From contig JNET01031536.1 of the NCBI GenBank assembly GCA_000697455.1, positions 1 to 19,417 on the forward strand: 19,417 bases of DNA, read 5' to 3'. How positions within the stretch are numbered: the first letter of the stretch is position 1; each line of letters opens with the position of its first letter. Below are positions 1 to 10,215 of this stretch, piece by piece. The notes under the pieces were generated by a model, which worked only from the letters and a program-made list of their open reading frames with translations, ran no database searches and was not told the DNA's origin. Made by a program: the position numbers and the translations under genes. Origin of the DNA: Basidiobolus heterosporus B8920 (Eukaryota; Basidiobolomycota; Basidiobolomycetes; Basidiobolales; Basidiobolaceae).

Positions 1-170
1 CCCATCCTCTGACCAATCACACGAAAATCTTGAACTCCCCCTAATTCTCCGTCCCCTTGACCCGCTGAGGGTGAGATGGCATTAACCCATGATTTCATCA
101 CCACGTCAATGAAATATTTGATATAGTAATAATTATGCATTCGTGAGTTGTATTCTCTTTGAACCAAGTA
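1..170. other. 5' flank of the MPR-like gene
   Basis: No coding exon is visible. This is the upstream and 5' leader sequence of the receptor gene starting at 171. I see no strong promoter motif in it. Confidence 0.4.
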
Positions 171-1397
171 ATGTGGCTCTCACGTTCGACTTTGTGGATA
201 GCAGCAGTTTGCAGTTTAGGCCTTCTCACTCTTTCCTCGGTAAAAGGTGAGGAAAAGGCTCCAGATTGTACTTATTATGACGAGAAAACCAAGAATTTTT
301 ATGATTTACGACCCTTGAGAAAGACTTCTGGGTAGGAACGACTTCGTTTGTCTGACTGACTCAAGAAACTTCTTTAACCATAACAGTATATCTTGGGTTA
401 TTTTAGAGATGATTGGTCGCCAGAAACCGCCTCAGAAGCTACTATCAAACTGAACGTTTGTCACGAGATTTTATATACCAACACTGGCCTTATGAAGCCA
501 GAAGGTATAGGCGCCTATTTTAGAAAAGACGTAAAGGGATTTTCAATTGGGTACGGGAATTTCTTTCACTTGAAGTGCTTCTTTTATTCTTCCTGACGAT
601 ACAAAGCTAACTGAAATACTTTTCTCTACTTTAGAAAGGCGAATTCTAGTCCTTTCATTAGCGGTAACTATCACGGAAGCCCTCTCTTTCTTCGTTCGAC
701 TCATTTTTAATATCACCTAGAAAACTACTTAAAGTTAAAGTACGAGGATGGAGACGAATGTAGAGATAGTACCAGACGCCGTAGTACTCTTATTTTCTTT
801 GAGTGTGATAAATCAGTCAAGGATCAAGTAAGTTCAAATAAGAAGCTTCTATGGGTAATGAATTGCGTTTAAGTGACATGGGTATTTGGGTGTAATAGGG
901 AACTCCAGAATTCCTTGATCAAGACGATGACTGCTTATATTTATTCAAATGGAAAACCCCAATGGCTTGTCCCGTTGCCCAAAAGGCTCGCTCCAAGTTG
1001 AGTGGCGGAGCAATCTTCGCCATCATGTAAGTTCCGTTAGAAACGCGAAACGCGATAACTCAACAGCAGTAATCGTACTAATTGCTCGTGTGTGTAGTAT
1101 GTCTGTGTTGGCTGGGGTTTACTGGATCGGAGGAATCCTGTACAAAAGAGTGGTCATGGGACAACGTGGATTCAATCAGCTACCAAACGCTGAATACTGG
1201 ATTGCCATTGGAAACTTCATCAAGGTGAGTTGGTTTTATCAAAGTATTTCTCTCCACTTGTCTAATCTCAGCCCGGAATCCAGAACCTCTTCCGTATGGT
1301 TTTCCCTACCTGTTGCGCCAATCGCTCGCGTCGTTACAACTATAACCATCTAAACACCGATGAAGAAAACGTCTTTATTGATGAGGATGAAGAATAG
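171..1397 (+). CDS. Cation-dependent mannose-6-phosphate receptor-like (MRH domain) sorting receptor
   Basis: Seven exons: 171-331, 407-550, 635-663, 721-827, 899-1026, 1098-1224, 1272-1397. They join in frame to a 273-residue protein, almost the length of human CD-MPR (277). It begins with a signal peptide (WLSRSTLWIAAVCSLGLL). A luminal MRH domain follows, starting at CTYYDE and including the YEDGDEC and CLYLFKW..ACP segments. One transmembrane helix lies at about 180-205. The cytosolic tail matches the animal CD-MPR tail (LYKRVVMGQRGFNQLPNAEY, W next) and ends in an acidic cluster (NVFIDEDEE). Of the four sugar-binding residues known in CD-MPR, the Arg, Glu and Tyr have counterparts (RRRS; TPEF ten residues before CLYLF). 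The Gln appears to be Phe in GAYFRK. Expected role: cargo receptor between Golgi and endosome or vacuole. It could instead be an Mrl1-type receptor without mannose-6-phosphate binding. An AATAAA lies just after the stop. Confidence 0.9.
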
Positions 1398-1421
1398 AAG
1401 TCATTAAAAACTCATCTTACA

Positions 1422-1427
1422 AATAAA
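1422..1427 (+). terminator. Candidate polyadenylation signal of the MPR-like gene
   Basis: AATAAA 25 nt after the stop codon at 1397, in AT-rich sequence. The position suits a fungal 3' end signal, but the cleavage site is not visible. Confidence 0.45.
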
Positions 1428-1439
1428 TGCTTTTGATCA

Positions 1440-1490
1440 GTGAAAGTGGAAGTGCGAGTGTGGATGTGGGTGTGGATGTGAAAGTGAAAG
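1440..1490 (+). repeat. Degenerate hexamer tract (GTGNNN)
   Basis: About eight imperfect six-base units (GTGAAA, GTGGAA, GTGCGA, GTGTGG, ATGTGG, GTGTGG, ATGTGA, AAGTGA). The strand is purine- and T-rich and almost free of C. It lies between the convergent 3' ends of the MPR-like gene and PEX5. Confidence 0.6.
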
Positions 1491-1642
1491 AAAAGGTAAA
1501 AGTAAATCAATGCTATCTAACATTCGTGGTAATTAATAAAGTAGTTGACTATACGGTCGATTGAATCGTGGACCAAATGATTGTGTACATTTCAATGGAT
1601 GGTGAGGGCTTAACTCTAACCCTAAGTAAGCCTAAGAATAAT

Positions 1643-4014
1643 TTAGAAAGCAAATTCAGCTCGGAACGCGTTCATATCTCTTTGATCACAAGCGGCAATC
1701 AGATCAGGTCGTTCGATCCAGTCCATGGTCATTCTCAGTGTATCCCAAATATTATCAGACATCATCGAATTAATCGTCGAGCCATCCCCACTCTGCAGCG
1801 CCAACGCTTGTAGAAGATGCTCTGCTGCTTCCTTGTGTTGACCCAAGTTAATGCAGCTTACCGCGAGATTGTATCTAGCCCGAATATAATTTGGATTGAT
1901 TTCCAGTGCATTAAAGTAGGCGTCAATTGCCTTGGAAGGCTCATGGGAGTTGGCCAAGGTAGCCCCTAGCTTGTTCCATAGTAGATAGTCTTCTGGTTTG
2001 TAAGCAAGTGCAGTCTGGAAACAATCAACTGCCTTCTCGTACTCTTCCGCTATGTTCAGGAGCACGCCCAGGCCAACCTGCAAATCTGGATCAAATTCCT
2101 GCGTAGCATTTGACCGAACCGCTTCCAAAAACATGTCCATTACCGCTGATTGTCTATCCTGGTGTGAGCTATTAGAGTGAGGTAGATTCGCGTATTTATC
2201 GTGATTTTGAATCCACGATTCCAGAGCATCGTATGCGTTTGACTTGTACCCTTCGTTTGTGTACGAAACAGATAAGCCCATCCAGGCATCAAGGATCTTG
2301 GAATCAATATTGATTGCACGCTTTAGGCTGGCTATGGCCATACCGTCCTGCTCGTTCTCTTGCTGTTTTGTCCCCAGAAGATACCACGATTGACCGTCTT
2401 GTGGGTCAAGCTGGACTTTGGCTTCTAGCACGAGAATGGCGTTGTTGAGGTCACTGTTAAGGTCGATGTTTGAGTTTAGTAGATTAGGGTTCTCAAGATA
2501 CGGATTATTGGATGCGAATTTGTATTCTTCATAAAGAGAATCGGTTGCCGTGCTTTTGGCGGCACTCCATTGCTGCTCCATAGCTTCCCAGTCAGGATCT
2601 TGAGATTCTGCTGTCAAGTGGTTGGCCTGCTTCGAGTATTCCTCTGACCAACTCTCTAATTGCTCAGCATTTCTGAAGGCATCCTCCATATCTCCCATCT
2701 CTTGTTCTTGCACTTGATCCCATTCAGCCTGGGTACGCTCGAATTCTCTGGTCCAATCTTGCTTGTTTTGTAATGGTTGTGAGTACATTTCATTTGAGGT
2801 CTCATCAAATTCCTCCGCCCAATTTCCCTCCAACTTGGCCGCCTCTTCGACAGACATCCCCGCACCAGCCTGTCTATTTAGGTGACTCGTAATCCTTTCC
2901 TCAAATTCGGTCGCCCATGTACTTCCACCCTCCACCGGTGCTTTCTGTTCAACGATCTTGTTCCCTTCCACGGTGGCTTCTTGATCACGTAGCTTCCGCA
3001 TCAGACCCAAGAAAGCAGAATTCTGGAACTTGGGGTTTGATACATCGATAGAATCCAGTAAGGCACCGGCGGTTTTGGCCAAAGCTTCTTTTGGATCGGA
3101 GATGTTCTCCTCCTCTTGGAATTCCTTCGCCCAAGATTCCTGTTCATTGAATTCACTCTCCCAGGTGGCCTCTAAAGAACAAGAGATAAGGTGAATGAGT
3201 AGAATACGAGGGATCTTATCGGTGATAAGGCTTCTTACCTTGTTTTGCAGTCTCGTAAGCTTGGTCGAACTCTTCCGAGGCGTGAGGTGGATTAGGGTTT
3301 TCGTATTTCTCAAACTCGCTTGCCCAATGATGGTCATCTACCCGTAATCATAGTCGCATCTTAGCCATCTAAGAATCATGAAAATCCATGATAAAAGACT
3401 TACCTAAACGCTGCACTTGCTCAAAAGCATTATCGAACTCCTTAAATTCATTGAAATTAGGACCTTGTGCCTCGACACCTTGGTTATATCTCATAAAATC
3501 GTTCGCCCAGTCGGCGTTTCCTTGTGGTGGATGGAGGTGCGTTTGTAAATGATCTAACTCACGGCTTAGCCCTGAGAAATTAAAAGCCTCCACAGGTTGG
3601 CCGGATTCTTGCAGGAACTCGTCGGTAAACTAGAGGTGGGATCAAGCTTGGCATTAGTAGGCTTTTCTCACGTGCGCACTTCTCCTCAACCTACATTTTG
3701 CTCCAGGGCATTCGAGGCGCTTGGTCTATTAAAAGCCTGAAACAACCAATGTACACAGTTAAAATACTGATCAAACACTCAACAAACCAGGATCCTTCCT
3801 ACCTTACGGCTAGAAGTTTCACCATAACCGGGTTCGAACCTATCCTAAAAAGATTGACCCAAGCGTAAATATTTAGTGAACTTATAAAGCTTTTACTTTC
3901 GAATCCTACTTGTTGCAACGAACGATCCTGTCCAAAATTTTTCATCAATCCAGTCATACCATTCCCTCCAGAGCAATCGGCTCCAGAGTCCACCAAATTT
4001 TGGAACGCTGACAT
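1643..4014 (-). CDS. PEX5: Peroxisomal targeting signal 1 receptor PEX5
   Basis: Exons on the minus strand: 4014-3910, 3844-3803, 3736-3695, 3629-3404, 3337-3239, 3171-1643. All introns are GT...AG, 65-67 nt. The product is 680 residues. The N terminus has the conserved Cys (C14, the mono-ubiquitination/recycling position in the family) followed by LMKNFGQDRSLQQDRFEPGY, the PEX5 signature. Eight WxxxF/Y pentapeptides, which dock on PEX14/PEX13, sit at about W104, W143, W175, W185, W257, W289, W311 and W346 (seven F, one Y). GLMRKLRD..VEGNKIVE is another family block. TPR repeats start near 415 and run to the C terminus; they bind the C-terminal SKL-type signal of cargo. The protein cycles between cytosol and peroxisome membrane. 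Length is slightly above the usual 600-650. The start was chosen because it gives the conserved N terminus. Confidence 0.97.
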
Positions 4015-4456
4015 CCTTACTTCTGGCCAATATTTAGATTACTATGTAAAAAATAGAAATAGAAGTTCTTTTGTCTGATTAAGATGGAACTTGTGATAAG
4101 AACGTTGACTGTGAGCAAAAAGCAAAGCCAAAGTATATTAGTAAGTGGCGCCCAACTCACTCAATTTCAAGGATAATGAATCATCTAACCAAATCCAAGA
4201 TTTTCCCATATATATTTGACAGATAATTAGTAAGTGGCACAATCATGTTTCAGTTTATCTAATGGCATAAGGTTTCTCTATTACACGTGATAACGAAGGT
4301 TGTTTATGAGGTGTCAGGTGATCTCTGGATGAACTACCCCAGGAAGCTAGAAGATTAAGGACTGCTATTAAAAATAACACCAGGAGAGTGAAAGAGAGAG
4401 AAGCAAAGCAAGAGGCTATCATCAACAAAGCTTAGAATATAACTAATGAGGAGCAT
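4015..4456. promoter_or_regulatory. Intergenic region upstream of PEX5, downstream of EFR3
   Basis: No coding exon seen. It holds the PEX5 promoter/leader and the EFR3 3' region. The 13-base word ATTAGTAAGTGGC occurs twice here in direct orientation (4137-4149 and 4226-4238). Confidence 0.5.
4137..4238 (+). repeat. Two exact 13-bp direct repeats upstream of PEX5
   Basis: ATTAGTAAGTGGC at 4137-4149 and again at 4226-4238, start to start 89 bp. The second copy begins 212 bp and the first 123 bp upstream of the PEX5 start codon. They could be binding sites for one regulator; this is inference. Confidence 0.6.
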
Positions 4457-7114
4457 TTAGGTACGATGGGGTGAATCCACTAGGGATGTAGAGCTAGCCA
4501 AAGAATGAGCAGAGACGCTTTTTAATAGAATACTTAAATCCGTTCTAGAACTCTTCGACCTTTTGACTGTGTAATATGAGCCAGTCAGAAAGTCCGAAGA
4601 ATCGCTATCCTCTTCACAAATTGAACTAGCACTATTCGCTTTCAAAGCGTCTTTGAAATGCTCAACTTGTGGTGCGAGCCGGTTGACTGGCTTTGCGTCA
4701 ATGGATTTCATAATAGGCACTGCAAGCTTTGGGTGCTTCATTTTTGACACAAGCTTACTCTTTGGAGGCTCGGAATGAATGAACTCGAAAGAGCTTGGCG
4801 ACTTGGGATCGTAGATTACATCTAACCGATCGTTGAGATCAGCGAAGAGGTGTTTGAGGTGACTTTGATGTCTCAGAATGCCTCGAACTTTGTCTGTGGA
4901 GACAAATTGCTTCCTGGGCTGTACAAGAGAGGAGTCCGTTCCGTCGCACCACAATCCCTCGGCTTTCCTGGTCTGGATCAGATGATTTGAGTATTCAGAT
5001 AATCGGTTGATGTTCAGAAGTTCTCCAGCATGAAGCAGATAGTCACTCAGGAATTGGTCCACAACTCCTGGCTCAACCGAGAATTGATGAATATAGAACA
5101 AGATTGGCAAGGCTCGGATGAACTCGTCGCCGGCTTCTCGGTCAAGCAGCTTCGTAAAGATCATGAAGATATTTGTGTAGTCAGCCATGTCGAGTTGTTC
5201 TCTCGTGCCATAGTCGATCAGCTTTTGATGCAGCCCAAGCCTGAATCTCAGATTCGATGGTTTGTCGGCCAACGCAGCAGATGCACTACGTGTATGTGTG
5301 AATGTAGAGGTCCGTTGAACGGGTGTCAATGAGTTGGTAAGGAAGCGGGTATATTCGCTTCGTACTGGGAAGCTTTCGTTAGTGAGAAACGATAGAGTAG
5401 GCGTGATGATAGGGAGAGGCACATCGTTTCTTGGCTTGGTATTGGTTTGGACGAGCACACTCATGCATTGGAGTAATTCTAGTTCAAAGGACGAAACGGA
5501 AATAGGTGCATTGTCTACACCGGAGCGTAGTTTGTTGATTAGGAACGCCAACATATCGTTGACTTGTTCGGTGTAGTACAAATGAGTTCCTAGCCCAGCT
5601 ATTGATGCACACTTGTTAGTTTAGATGTGGGATCATAGTTTTTGATCTAAGAAATTACTTATTGCTGACAACAGGCCACGCTTGAGCTCTTGATGTTGCT
5701 CAGCCATGTTAGATTGATGGATTGTTCGCAGATGACCAACGAAAGAGTTCAGGTATTCGAGGACGGAGATGCCTACGCTGGACGTTGGGGAATTCAAACA
5801 GGACTCGACAGCCTTAACCAGTGTAACACTTTTGCTGCCAACCTTATCTATTTGGCATTCGTTTAGTAGTCTCAACACCTCATTTACGATGATGTGACGG
5901 TATGATGACTACATGAGAGTATGGTTTAGTTACTTGGGGTGTCGCCAAACTACGGAATGCTTGTACAAAAATTACCGCTACTGTGGATCTCATAAAGGAA
6001 ACCAGACTAATAGAAAACTGCGGTTCATCGTATAGCTGATTTTTCTCTATATAACTATATACGATACTTCAGTAACGAGTCATTTAGCGCTTGCAGATGA
6101 ACAAATCCTCACCTAAACGCCGAATCAACTACCAAGAATAAATTTATGGGTGCGCTACTATCTAGCAGCTGCTGAAGGCACCTGAGTGCAACCAGATTAA
6201 CTTGGCTCTCATGGAAACCCTTCTCTTCTGAGGCGCTGCGCGATTCCCAAGCAGTTATCTCCTTCAGCCTGGTTAAGTTAACAACTGCCCTTAAAAGATG
6301 AGCATAACTTTGTACTTACACGTCAACTGAAATGTCTAATTGGGTAACGTTATTTAAGATTCCATAAACCATTTTGGTATAATAGGCTTTAGAATGAGTC
6401 GTTTTCATAAGCGGCGACAATAAAATGGAGTAAATTCCATATAGACCTAACAATCTATAACTTATTTCTGTTAGCATCGATTATTCTCAAAGTCCCAAGA
6501 AGCCTCATTACCTCTGATCTGAGGTTCTTTCTTTATCATAACAAGCTAGCTCATAAAGCTTGGTTACTAGACAATCCATATGAATAGTCAAGCCCTCGTC
6601 AACACCAATTGTTGCTGCATCGAAATGAAGACAAAAATTGTGAAACTATACGTATGGAAACCTCTTAGTAAATACAAAAATAAAAGATTTTTCAAGTAGG
6701 AAGTACCATGATTCCCGCTTGCCAAGCAACCTCGTTCACTTGGGATAAACATTTTTCGGTGACTCTTGTGGTGCTCTTGGCAAATAAATTCAGGTCCTTT
6801 TCACAGTTCTCGATTAATTGCTGGAAAATCTTCAGAGCAACAACAACACCACTGTTTGCGTTACTTCAGTTAGTAAAGCTTTTGTGAAGAAGAACCACAG
6901 TTATCACAAGAACTTACTCCCAATTTTTCTTTGTCAAATCCCGTAATAGACATTTTTCTAGATATGCAGAGACTTTGAGAAGTTTCGCTGGCCTTGAAGA
7001 AGCATAGTAAGACAAGTAGGCAAGCTCACTCTGCTTGGGCCCTTTTTCTACTCCAGTCGGATAACAGTTGTTGACTAACTTGACATGATTTTTGCTCGGA
7101 ATGCAAGAACACAT
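4457..7114 (-). CDS. EFR3: EFR3-like plasma-membrane scaffold of the PI4-kinase complex
   Basis: Eight exons: 7114-6918, 6848-6707, 6645-6512, 6454-6320, 6268-6113, 6054-5976, 5908-5659, 5598-4457. Phases agree and give 744 residues (yeast Efr3 is about 780). The N terminus MCSCIPSKNHVKLVNNCYP holds Cys residues suited to palmitoylation plus a basic patch. LAYLSYYASSRPAKL and AYLEKCLLRDL match the EFR3 N-terminal helices. Later blocks (VALKIFQQLIENC, AITGLGTHLYYTEQVNDM) fit an all-helical ARM/HEAT-like rod. The C terminus is Ser-rich and probably disordered. In yeast and animals EFR3 recruits Stt4/PI4KIIIalpha with Ypp1/TTC7 to make PI4P at the plasma membrane. The open frame extends upstream of 7114, but this Met gives the family N terminus. 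The acceptor at 6646 and the small exon 6054-5976 are the least certain junctions; both were fixed by reading frame. Confidence 0.92.
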
Positions 7115-7663
7115 AATTTCAAAGGCTATGAACCTCGAAGCAAAATTTGGCCGAAGAAAAGGGGCAGCTTGGGGAAGTAAAGGATCTTGGTTACCTCCGG
7201 TGCAATATAGCAAGAAGTAAGCAATTAAGTTAGGCGCACAAATATGTACACAAAACTTCGAAATAGATTTGGACAAAATTTGTTGGTTTAATTGAATTCT
7301 CGAGTTATTATTGTCTTGTGCTACAAAAATGGAACCTACGATCGAATCTCACTCGGATCCTTCACTGGCTGTCAGTTGCCAATTGCTGCTGGTTGCTCAA
7401 AGATTTTTACCCGGTAACTGGTTGTTGTTTAATAGAGATAATATATTGAGCTAGGGTGGTAAATATACATCACGGGTAACAATCAATCATGAGCGACCGA
7501 CTATTTCGGCAATCGGCTCTATGGATAAGATGCTGCTGTCCAACACTAGAGCGTGATGTCATAGGTGACTGGTAAAAGAAAGGTTGAGGATGATATCATT
7601 TCCATCTCGAACCTACATTTCGTTTGTTAAAAAATAGAGTGGCAGCAGAAGATCCACATCAAC
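7115..7663. promoter_or_regulatory. Divergent promoter region, EFR3 / claudin-like gene
   Basis: 549 bp between two divergent start codons. One short ATG frame of 41 codons (7329-7454, +) begins MEPTIESHSD and has no recognisable domain. It may be an upstream ORF in the leader of the 7664 gene or a chance frame. No other gene is evident. Confidence 0.5.
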
Positions 7664-8451
7664 ATGTTAACACGTACCTTCTATTTCATATTGTTTCTGG
7701 TGTTTGTAGGCTCCTATGGGTTAATCATCAACTCTCTATTTTCCACTAGTTGGATCCGCTATATGCAACCTGGGAACACGCTTCCTGGCCCAAGACCTTC
7801 GCCATTTCCCGGTCGTACTTCTGTTTACTATGGTCTATTTCAGCAATGTACGATAGGTGGGCGTTGTAATTCCTTTCCCAACAATAGCAATGGTGACTGC
7901 CAGGAACCAGGCTTTTGCATCCTCTGGAATTTAGTCAGAATTGTCATGGTTTTAGCCGCGGTTGTGGGCTCATATCTTGTTATACATCTTCTCGGGCTTG
8001 TTTTTGGTGGTGTAGAGAAACGTCAAAGAGGATGGAAAATTGTGGTATTTGTGCTAGTTCTCATATGTAAGTACTTTCTATAATGAAATTATGGTTGTTC
8101 CAAAATACTCAATATATTTTTATAGCCTTCCTTCAGATTATCGGGATGGCCGTTATGGCACACTTATTCTCTACCTCAACACTTTTCTATGCCGGCACAA
8201 ACTACGGAAGTTGTTTCGTGCTTAATATTATTAGCTGGATCATCGAGATCTTCGCCGCCGGCTTTCTTTTTATATACGCTTGGAAACACAGCGGTGTTGT
8301 TCAATATGAGCCTATACCAGATAACTCAGCAAATGAGCATGTCTACACAAACCCTCCGCCAGCGGTACTCTCCGAGGAACCAGAAGCGGTGTTGGAAGCA
8401 GACCGACAACAACTCCAAGACCAAGAAGAGCCTGTTCGTGTCAATCACTAA
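7664..8451 (+). CDS. Claudin/PMP22-like tetraspanning membrane protein
   Basis: Two exons, 7664-8066 and 8126-8451, separated by a 59-nt intron (GTAAGT...TATAG). Together they encode 242 residues. Four hydrophobic helices lie at about 5-27, 88-114, 125-150 and 165-190. Between helices 1 and 2 is an extracellular loop with W30, YYGLF (55-59), C62 and C68, resembling the W...GLW..C...C signature of the claudin/PMP22/SUR7 superfamily. A further pair, C79 and C85, and a possible N-glycosylation site (NNSN) follow. The cytosolic C terminus is acidic and Pro-rich (PIPDNSANEHVYTNPPP). Fungal relatives of this fold include SUR7/PalI, Fig1 and Dni proteins, which act in membrane domains, cell fusion and pH sensing. 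I cannot assign it to one of these. A plasma-membrane location is inferred. Confidence 0.85.
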
Positions 8452-8966
8452 TTATGGATTAATGATGTAGTTGTGTTGCATATAAACAAAAGGATAAAGA
8501 AATCACAATCAAATTAAATCTCTTTCACATCATTAAACTACAGCGTGACTAGTTTCATAGCGGTGGCTGTTACTAGTTTGATAGACATCCAATCATCATA
8601 CAAATACATCATATCAGAACTCAAAAAGTTGCGATATCAATGAATGTTGGTGACCAATAGACCAACCAGATGGATCGGTGTGAGGCGGGTTTAGGCGGGT
8701 TTAGGCGCATTCAATGACTGCTCCAATGTGCAATATTTTTCAATGATTTCTTTCAATTTCCTATTAATTGAGTATTTTTTCTAATGGAGATCTGCTTTTG
8801 AAACGTGACCGTGAAATTGTGGTTTATAGTCTGTCATTAAAGCCAAACCTCTCACAAAGCATTTCTAAACCCCTTCAGTTTTGCATTTATTCTGTATCTA
8901 ACTATTACCAGACATTCACAAGGGACAAACTACTAAACACAAAGCGTATCCTCCATTGTTGACCCC
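8452..8966. promoter_or_regulatory. Intergenic region before the thioredoxin-F-box gene
   Basis: Holds the 3' end of the tetraspanner gene and the upstream region of the gene at 8967. A 10-bp tandem (AGGCGGGTTT) lies at 8683-8707. The open frame at 8768-8962 has no ATG-led conserved content and I do not call it a gene. Confidence 0.5.
8683..8707 (+). repeat. 2.5-copy tandem of AGGCGGGTTT
   Basis: Two exact copies of AGGCGGGTTT followed by AGGCG, in otherwise AT-rich sequence about 260 bp upstream of the start at 8967. GC-rich decamers like this can be sites for zinc-finger regulators, but there is no direct evidence here. Confidence 0.6.
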
Positions 8967-10043
8967 ATGTTTCTCCAATCAGAGGCTAAATTCTACTTTC
9001 CAAGAGATGTCTCCACTATCGAAGGTGATACTTTGAATGTCGAAGAACTGGCCGCTAAATATAACCTGATATTACTAACACTGAAGGTATTGAATAGTTA
9101 ACTATACACTGCATAAAAGCTCTAACTTTTCATAGGCTCCTGGGTGTCCCATATGCCCCCATTTACTAGTACTTTTAAACTTCCTTGGCTTAAACTCGGC
9201 GAGTACTGGAGGTGCCTTGGAAGATCCTTTTGAACGCACAACACTCAAGATATCCAAAGAAGACTTGGAGGTTTTACTCTAGTTTGAGCATTTCTATCAT
9301 ATTCTCAATACTGATAACTTCTGGTTGAATTGGTCTAGTTTAATCGAATCCTGCTACGCACTGACAGTTATTTTCTAGTATTATGTCCTGGAGAGATGTC
9401 ACAGCTAGTTGAACTACGAGAAGCCACCAACTTTAGTAAAGGCTCCTTCATTCTGGACACTGAACTTACCCTTTCGCGTAGTATCGGTCTAAGTATGACG
9501 ATGGCCCACATTTGGCCGGCAATACTTCACATCCAGCCTTACACACTGAAAATCTCACCCATCAAATTTGGTAGAGAGCCAGGATTTTATGGGCATCACT
9601 CACTGATGTCTTTCCTCAGTGCAACCAGGTTTGAGGTAGAGGTACGATCGTTACGTACCATCTATCATGCTGACAGGGTGATGGATAAATTGAAAGAGCA
9701 GATTGAAAGAACACCGGTGTTTGTGACCAAGTCGTTCATTTTGCCATTGGAGATATTGGATCGAACACTCAGATATTTGGACTTCGCCACCTTACAAAAA
9801 ATCATGAATGTTTCTAGGCAATGGTACATGCTCGGTTTGCGCACCTTAAAGAATCAACTTCGAAGCTCAACTGAGGCGTTGAAGGAGGTTTTGCCCAAAC
9901 TTGAGAATGGGGAGATTGCGATCATGATCCACAACGATCATTGGAAATGTTACTACAGACCACCAGTACCTGTCAGTGTGTTAAATCAGAGGCTGTCCAA
10001 GCTAATTATAGTAATTGCCAATGCTCAGGCTGCATCTACTTAA
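8967..10043 (+). CDS. Thioredoxin-fold protein fused to an F-box domain
   Basis: Three exons: 8967-9086, 9136-9270, 9339-10043, giving 319 residues. The N-terminal half resembles the AhpC/TSA-thioredoxin fold. An entry segment (ELAAKYNLILLTLK) precedes APGCPICP with a CxxC pair (C44, C47). A second strand block, SYFLVLCPGEMSQLVELRE, is followed by a segment (DTELTLSRSIGLSMT) like the 'last-known-value' region of redoxins. The C-terminal half has an F-box at about 219-260 (ILPLEILDRTLRYLDFATLQ, then KIMNVSRQWY), which normally binds Skp1 in SCF ubiquitin ligases. The first intron is 49 nt. The second (9271-9338) uses a weak donor, GTTTTACT, but has a good branch site (CTGATAAC). It was chosen because it removes a stop and restores FLVLCPG in phase 0. 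Substrate and redox activity are unknown. Confidence 0.82.
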
Positions 10044-10215
10044 GCATCCACTAACCATAATCACCTTGTACAAAATACCTGCCATTAAAAATCTTGAATA
10101 ATAACCTTAATATTTCCCTATTTTATTAAGGGCCAAAATCTTGGATATCCCAGAGAGAAGTATCGGATTTCCATCTTTGGATAGGATTATTATAGGTATC
10201 TCACGGAGCTGGGGA
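10044..10215. other. Convergent 3' flank, F-box gene / chitin synthase
   Basis: 172 bp between two facing stop codons, AT-rich. On the minus strand an AATAAA lies at 10127-10122, about 90 nt past the chitin synthase stop, and is a candidate polyadenylation signal. Confidence 0.45.

Noticed and set aside
1609-1636. TAACCCTAAG, a telomere-like unit
   Set aside because: Only one unit that fits the repeat; the neighbouring TAACTC and TAAGCC units do not. Not an interstitial telomere array.
3828-3845. GGTTCGAACC-like tRNA B-box sequence
   Set aside because: It falls in PEX5 exon 2 (DRFEPGYG on the minus strand), and no A box or cloverleaf can be drawn around it.
5030-5576. Plus-strand open frames opposite EFR3
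   Set aside because: They are antisense shadows of the last EFR3 exon and have no motif of their own.
7329-7454. 41-codon ORF in the EFR3 / claudin-like promoter
   Set aside because: No recognisable domain and no splice site to either neighbour; kept only as a possible upstream ORF in the region entry.
8547-8584. Near-repeat ACTAGTTT(C/G)ATAG, two copies 25 bp apart
   Set aside because: Short, one mismatch, AT-rich 3' flank; chance is likely.
8768-8962. 64-codon plus-strand open frame before the F-box gene
   Set aside because: No ATG at the given start, no motif, and low-complexity AT-rich composition; it looks like chance.
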